Below are positions 33,361 through 37,153 of a stretch of DNA of 37,153 bases, piece by piece; position 1 is the first letter of the stretch, and the number at the start of each line of letters is the position of its first letter. The notes below the pieces were generated by a model that had not been told where the DNA came from, ran no database searches, and saw nothing but the letters and a program-made list of their open reading frames with translations. The position numbers and the translations under genes were made by a program. The DNA is from Collinsella aerofaciens (GTDB lineage Bacteria; Actinomycetota; Coriobacteriia; Coriobacteriales; Coriobacteriaceae): the NCBI RefSeq assembly GCF_018785265.1, contig NZ_WQPK01000020.1, positions 1 through 37,153 on the forward strand. The letters are read 5' to 3'.

Positions 33361-34899
33361 CTAATCCGCGTCAACCACGCGAAGCAGATAAGCCACACGC
33401 GTCGCCGCCGTGCATTTAAAACGTTCGTCCGCGCGAACTCCGGCGACCCACACCACGGCACCTCCCGGCGCCGTCCTCACCACGGGCACGCCGGCGCGCT
33501 CGGAAACGGGAATGCGAGCCTCGCCTAGCAAGTCGGATACCTTCTTGCTTCGGCCACTCATTCCTAACGGGCACATCACGTCTCCCGGTGCGGGACCGTC
33601 CACCCACAGGCGCGCCAATCGCGCCTCTGCAGGGATCTCGCCACGTGAGCCCGCCAGGATCCGCTCACTATCGCTGTCGGCAAAACCCAGGGCAGCCGCG
33701 TCTACCAAAGCTGTCACTTCCCCGGCAACCGCAAGCTCACGGGCGCGGCGCACGATATCGCATCCCGGCTCAACGGCCATCGGCTCTGCGACCAGCATGC
33801 GCCCCCCGCCCAACGGCAAACGACCGGGTACGGTAACCCAGTCCGCGGCCAGGCCCTCGCGAGCCGCCGGCACCTTAAACGCCAGCATGCCAAACTCAAT
33901 GCGTGCGTCAATCCCCGCCGGAAGCGTGACCGAGCCGGCGCCCTCGGCAACGCAGGAAAGGACTCGCTCCACATGTCGCATCTCTGGACGAGCGCCCGGA
34001 TCGATGCGTTTAATCGCCAGTCGCACGATGCGCCGCGCGATTACCACCTCGGCCGCAGCAAGGCGCCTGGCATCGAGCACCAGCGCGCCCGCTGCCTCTT
34101 TGCGCAAACAGCTTCGAAGCGCCTGTGCCGACAGCTGGGATAGAAACGCATCTTCATCACCCAAGATCTCACAGGCGGCGCCAATCGTCTTGCAGACGCT
34201 CGCGTTGCGCTGCGCCACCACCGGCATCACTCGATGGCGCACGTAGTTTCGCAGATACGAGATATCCTCATTGCTCTCGTCTTCACGCCACGGCTGACCA
34301 TGTACCTGTAGATAGCCCACGAGCTCGCCATGAGTTAGGTCGAGCAAGGGACGCACCACGATATTCCTCCGGCGAGGAATGCTCGATAGACCAGCGGGCC
34401 CCGAACCCTTAATCGCGTTCATCAAAAACGTTTCCGCGCGATCCGAAGACGTGTGCGCGGTGCAGATACGAGCCGCCGTTCGCGGTGCCCCCGTCTGGGC
34501 GCAGAGCTCGCGAACATACCTCCGCGCCGCGGCATAGCGCACTTCGCGGGCCGCGGCCTCAATATTGCCCGACTCCCCATCAAAATAAGCGTGCTCCACG
34601 CACAGCGGTAAACCATATTTCGCGCAGAGCTCACGCACAAAGGCCTCGTCGCCATCGGACGCCTTGCCGCGCAGATGATGGTTTACATGCAGCACATGCA
34701 GGCGCTCGCGAGCAATGGGGGCAACACCGCGCCCGTCTTGGATATCCAGCTTTGATGTGCACGCCATAAGAAGCAGTGCCGTCGAGTCCGCGCCGCCTGA
34801 TACCATGAGCACGACAGGAGCAGCCTGCTGCCTCGTTCGGGTCTCATCGACTGCCCCGGGCACGGCATGGTGTCCGTAATGCTGTGATACCGTTGGCAT
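33361..34899 (-). CDS. tilS: tRNA(Ile)-lysidine synthetase
   Basis: TilS attaches lysine to C34 of tRNA-Ile(CAU), which changes both its charging and its codon reading. The 512-aa protein has the N-terminal PP-loop SGGADS (34-39), HVNHHLRGKASDGDE, NIEAAAREVRY, and an altered AHTSSDRAETF where AHHxDDxxET is usual. PLLDLTHGELVGY and DESNEDISYLRNYVRH follow, with the C-terminal tRNA-binding domain GDVMCPLGMSGRSKKVSD near 450. A poorly conserved segment with a high Ala/Arg content lies between about 250 and 430. ATG 34899 follows GGAGG by 6 nt. It is divergent from the MBL-fold gene (48-bp gap) and separated from hpt by 148 bp. Confidence 0.93.
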   Translation of the reverse strand: MPTVSQHYGHHAVPGAVDETRTRQQAAPVVLMVSGGADSTALLLMACTSKLDIQDGRGVAPIARERLHVLHVNHHLRGKASDGDEAFVRELCAKYGLPLCVEHAYFDGESGNIEAAAREVRYAAARRYVRELCAQTGAPRTAARICTAHTSSDRAETFLMNAIKGSGPAGLSSIPRRRNIVVRPLLDLTHGELVGYLQVHGQPWREDESNEDISYLRNYVRHRVMPVVAQRNASVCKTIGAACEILGDEDAFLSQLSAQALRSCLRKEAAGALVLDARRLAAAEVVIARRIVRLAIKRIDPGARPEMRHVERVLSCVAEGAGSVTLPAGIDARIEFGMLAFKVPAAREGLAADWVTVPGRLPLGGGRMLVAEPMAVEPGCDIVRRARELAVAGEVTALVDAAALGFADSDSERILAGSRGEIPAEARLARLWVDGPAPGDVMCPLGMSGRSKKVSDLLGEARIPVSERAGVPVVRTAPGGAVVWVAGVRADERFKCTAATRVAYLLRVVDAD

Positions 34900-34947
34900 T
34901 CGCTTCCTCCTCTATTCGTCCGCACCCATTGTATCCTTTGGAATCTT

Positions 34948-35757
34948 ATGTCTCGTCTGCACCTTCATATCCTTGGCAGCGGCTCAAAAGGCAACTGCGC
35001 GCTCATCGAAGGCCCCCGGGGGCTCATCATGATTGACGACGGTCTTTCTCGCCGCGAGACATTAAAGCGCATGGCAGAACTGGGACTCTCGGCAGACAAC
35101 GTCTCGGCTCTTCTCATTACTCATGAGCATAGCGATCACATCAAGGGTCTCGATGTCTGGTGCAAGCACTGGCACGGTCCCCTCTTTGCCAGTAGGGGCA
35201 CACTTTCGAGCAAAGAAAATCTTTCGCATCTGCCTGTCGAGGAATTCGACCCCGGTGACACCCTATCCATTGTCGGCATCCACGCGCAAACCTACTCAAC
35301 ATCACACGATGTCATAAATCCAATCGGCTTTCGATTCGACGCCCTCGATGATTCCATCGGCTTTGCCACCGACACCGGAGAGCTATCGAGCCAAGCCATG
35401 AACACCCTCAAAGATTGTCGAGTCCTCGCACTCGAAAGCAACCACGATGTGACCATGCTGCGCGAGGGAGAATATCCCCGCTTTCTTCAGGAGCGCATCC
35501 TGTCTGAAAGGGGACACCTCTCCAATGGCCAAGCCGCCGAAGCCGCGCGCGAACTTGTTACCGATCGCACCGAACAGCTCATTGCCATGCATATCAGCCA
35601 AGATAACAATCGTCCGAGCCTTACCGTCAAAAGCTATGCCAAAGCTCTGGCCGCAACCCTGGATGACGAGGTCGGCAGCTCCGCAACCCTTCTCCAAGGA
35701 TCGCGAAAACTCTCGATACGCCCTGCGAGTCAGTATCAACCGGCAACCATTCAATAG
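34948..35757 (+). CDS. MBL fold metal-dependent hydrolase (YycJ type)
   Basis: A 269-aa metallo-beta-lactamase-fold hydrolase. The metal-binding motif is THEHSDHIKG (H59, H61, D63, H64) with later His and Asp ligands in STSHDV and ATDTGELSS. The N-terminus LGSGSKGNCALIE is typical of the YycJ/WalJ group, linked to cell-wall or DNA-repair nuclease roles. The C-terminal HISQDNNRP motif also fits that group. The ATG at 34948 has only a weak GGA and a TATCCT nearby, so the leader is very short or weak. No YycFG-type two-component genes are in the window. Confidence 0.88.
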   Translation: MSRLHLHILGSGSKGNCALIEGPRGLIMIDDGLSRRETLKRMAELGLSADNVSALLITHEHSDHIKGLDVWCKHWHGPLFASRGTLSSKENLSHLPVEEFDPGDTLSIVGIHAQTYSTSHDVINPIGFRFDALDDSIGFATDTGELSSQAMNTLKDCRVLALESNHDVTMLREGEYPRFLQERILSERGHLSNGQAAEAARELVTDRTEQLIAMHISQDNNRPSLTVKSYAKALAATLDDEVGSSATLLQGSRKLSIRPASQYQPATIQ

Positions 35758-35768
35758 ACTGTCCTAAA

Positions 35769-35812
35769 CAACAAAAGGGGCCGGGAATCGCTTCCCAGCC
35801 CCTTTTGTTGTC
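35769..35812. terminator. bidirectional terminator, MBL and hsp20 genes
   Basis: A 19-bp stem with one mismatch runs from CAACAAAAGGGG at 35769 to CCCCTTTTGTTG ending at 35810, followed by TCTTTT. It ends the convergent MBL-fold and Hsp20 genes. Confidence 0.9.
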
Positions 35813-35839
35813 TTTTCATAGCGCAGAACACCAACGAAG

Positions 35840-36271
35840 TTAGTCGATGGAGATCTTCGTAACGTTCTTCTTCTCGACGATCTTGGGAACCGTAACGGTC
35901 AGGATGCCGTCAGCGTACTTAGCCGAGAGGCCCTCGCTCGAAGCGTCCTTTAGATACACGCCACGCGTCGCGCTGTACGAGCTGAACTCCTTCTGCAGGA
36001 AGTTCTTGCCCTCGTTCTCCTCGTCTTCCTCGACATTCACGCTAATGGACAGACGGCCCTCATTGAGCTCGACATCGATATCGTCCTTGGCGACACCGGT
36101 CAGATAGGCCTTGACCTCATAGCCGTCGCCCTTATCCTCAACGTCAACGGGAAACGCCTTGGAAGCAATCGAGTTGTTTGCAAGGTCGGTCATATCATCA
36201 AACAGATCGAACAGCGAGCTAGCAGAAGGACGAACGCCAAAAACCGAACGATAAGGAACCATGCTTGCCAT
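35840..36271 (-). CDS. Hsp20/alpha-crystallin family chaperone
   Basis: A 143-aa small heat-shock protein that holds unfolding proteins in a refoldable state. Residues about 40-135 form the alpha-crystallin domain with FPVDVEDKGDGYEVKAYLTG at its start and the GILTVTVPK motif (G-x-L-x5-P-K type) near its end. The C-terminal TKISID provides the I-x-I motif for oligomer assembly. The N-terminal arm is short and has the phenylalanine-rich SLFDLFDD. ATG 36271 follows AAAAGGAG by 8 nt; ATG 36262 is possible. The upstream region has repeated TATATAAG boxes but no CIRCE or HAIR palindrome that I could find. Confidence 0.93.
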   Translation of the reverse strand: MASMVPYRSVFGVRPSASSLFDLFDDMTDLANNSIASKAFPVDVEDKGDGYEVKAYLTGVAKDDIDVELNEGRLSISVNVEEDEENEGKNFLQKEFSSYSATRGVYLKDASSEGLSAKYADGILTVTVPKIVEKKNVTKISID

Positions 36272-36334
36272 GTTTACCACTCCTTTTAGGACTGCCGAGC
36301 CATCTTCTAGGTGACTGGGACTTCTTTTGACGCT

Positions 36335-36401
36335 CTTATATATGCCCACCCAGTGCTTATATATACATCGACTATAAAGTTTTTTGAGTCCAGTACTATA
36401 A
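36335..36401 (-). promoter_or_regulatory. repeated promoter-like boxes before hsp20
   Basis: On the minus strand TATATAAG occurs twice (complements of 36335-36342 and 36356-36363, 21 bp apart) and TTATAGT twice (complements of 36371-36377 and 36395-36401, 24 bp apart). These may be tandem -10 boxes or regulator half-sites. The rest of the 276-bp gap up to 36500 shows nothing else clear. Confidence 0.4.
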
Positions 36402-36503
36402 GCATATCTAAGTGTATGTGACTAAGGTTTTAGTAAGGTTAAGGTTCTTTGAACCAGAGCTTAAATAACGAGTATGTTCGCAGCTACAAATAACAAGGGG
36501 CTT

Positions 36504-36509
36504 ACAATG
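36504..36509 (+). promoter_or_regulatory. -10 box of the tail-anchored protein gene
   Basis: TACAAT, 38 bp before the start codon. The -35 position is weak. The same hexamer serves several other genes here. Confidence 0.4.
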
Positions 36510-36547
36510 AGCGCGTACACGTTGTTGGTAACGAGCTAAAGGGCATC

Positions 36548-37015
36548 ATGGACGACCAAAACCAGAACAAAATGTTTATGCCGACGCAGGGGGAAGATAC
36601 TTCCACGCAGCCGCCACGGTTCCATCGCCCCCACATCTCGCAAGAGCCCATTAATGATCCGGAGCCCGAGTATGTGACGAGAAATCGATATCAAACACTC
36701 GAGGATGCCCAAACGGGGCGTAAACATATGGGCGTCGCCTCGGGAGACCCTGTATATCTGAAAGACGCACCATTATCTAAAAACAGCGCAGCTAGTGAGG
36801 AGCCACTGAAAGCATCCGCTGCCAATCAACAAAGAGGTCCTCGACCAAAGCAAACCTTAACGCATTCGGCTCGCTATCTCGAAACGCCAAAACAGGGAAA
36901 ATCAATCTTCGTTTCGTCAAGTAAACGACGCAAGCAGCATCGACTGACAATCCTGCTTTTGATCATTGCAGCCATAGCAGTTGCCCTTGTTATTCGTTTT
37001 ATTTTCTTTAAATAA
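36548..37015 (+). CDS. hypothetical tail-anchored membrane protein
   Basis: A 155-aa protein I do not recognise. Residues 1-125 are polar, Pro/Gln/Ser-rich and probably disordered. A basic cluster (SSSKRRKQHR) precedes a single C-terminal membrane helix (LTILLLIIAAIAVALVIRFI), and FFK ends the chain. The topology is therefore tail-anchored, with the bulk in the cytosol. ATG 36548 follows AAAGGG by 4-5 nt and its own TACAAT box. It is divergent from hsp20. A base composition richer in A than its neighbours suggests either an unstructured tail or later acquisition. Confidence 0.75.
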   Translation: MDDQNQNKMFMPTQGEDTSTQPPRFHRPHISQEPINDPEPEYVTRNRYQTLEDAQTGRKHMGVASGDPVYLKDAPLSKNSAASEEPLKASAANQQRGPRPKQTLTHSARYLETPKQGKSIFVSSSKRRKQHRLTILLLIIAAIAVALVIRFIFFK

Positions 37016-37055
37016 AAGCTCAATACCAAAAAGAATTAAATCGTCTGGCGTAAAT

Positions 37056-37110
37056 GAGTCATTTATGCCCGTAAACGCAAAAAAGGGGGAGGCCGCGAGG
37101 CCTCCCCCTT
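37056..37110. terminator. hairpin pair closing the window
   Basis: TAAATGAGTCATTTA is a perfect palindrome near 37060. It is followed by AAGGGGGAGGCC (37083-37094) pairing with GGCCTCCCCCTT (37099-37110), with six T's after it on the minus strand. The second hairpin likely ends both the tail-anchored protein gene and a minus-strand gene entering from beyond 37153. Bases 37111-37153 show no assignable reading frame. Confidence 0.7.
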
Positions 37111-37153
37111 CTCAGTTCAAGCGTACGGCTCGGTGCCGTCCACCGGTCAGCGG

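Noticed and set aside
36272-36420. A CIRCE or HAIR heat-shock operator before hsp20
   Set aside because: A TTGAGT occurs at about 36383 but without the inverted partner ACTCAA at the right spacing, and no TTAGCACTC/GAGTGCTAA pair is present.

Overview
The window is GC-rich, densely coded chromosomal DNA of a Gram-positive actinobacterium. The set of families (elongation factor G-like protein, heterodimeric ABC exporter, Arg/Ala-rich small membrane proteins, Tat-like lipoprotein signals), good GGAGG-type ribosome sites, hairpin gene ends and the base composition fit a gut Coriobacteriia member such as Collinsella. That placement is inference; no rRNA gene is present to confirm it. No prophage, integrase, IS transposase, CRISPR array or tRNA gene was found.

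Layout. 1-380: non-coding DNA with a large nested palindrome behind ilvE. 379-3300: ilvE (minus), a DedA membrane protein (minus) and cysE (plus). 3400-7640: a minus-strand operon of a MarR regulator followed by the two subunits of a heterodimeric ABC exporter, with twin operator-like sites upstream. 7800-9550: a 96-aa orphan protein, a nitroreductase and a 191-aa single-pass membrane protein. 9629-13042: a degenerate NtrC/Fis-type regulator, a YeiH-type exporter and a divergent GntR regulator. 13155-16427: glmS divergent from a LacI-type regulator, with repeated half-sites between them. 16541-18243: a HAD phosphatase divergent from larE, sharing a palindromic promoter region. 18363-21503: an AlbA_2/ATPase/winged-helix protein behind an array of eleven TCTCTCTAAA-like half-sites, then an exported nuclease. 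21633-26289: an EF-G-like GTPase with altered G motifs and a three-gene amino-acid ABC importer. 26628-30326: an RlmD-type rRNA methyltransferase with a basic tail, a PHP phosphatase and an aminotransferase. 30515-34899: the classical tilS-hpt-ftsH group (minus). 34948-37015: an MBL-fold hydrolase, Hsp20 and a tail-anchored small protein.

Most of the genes are housekeeping or common accessory genes. The less ordinary content is between genes. (i) Four copies of a 48-bp imperfect palindrome share an AGGGACAGG-like core; two abut a TAA stop codon exactly, and four further hairpins carry the same or a similar core inside different stems. (ii) Two very long nested palindromes have perfect 29-bp and 35-bp arms. 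(iii) There is an eleven-site array upstream of the AlbA_2 gene. (iv) A CTTTA-N6-TAAAG palindrome is shared by ilvE and the amino-acid importer. (v) Operator-like repeats lie in the marR, glmS/lacI and HAD/larE promoter regions. None of these has been tested by search or experiment here.
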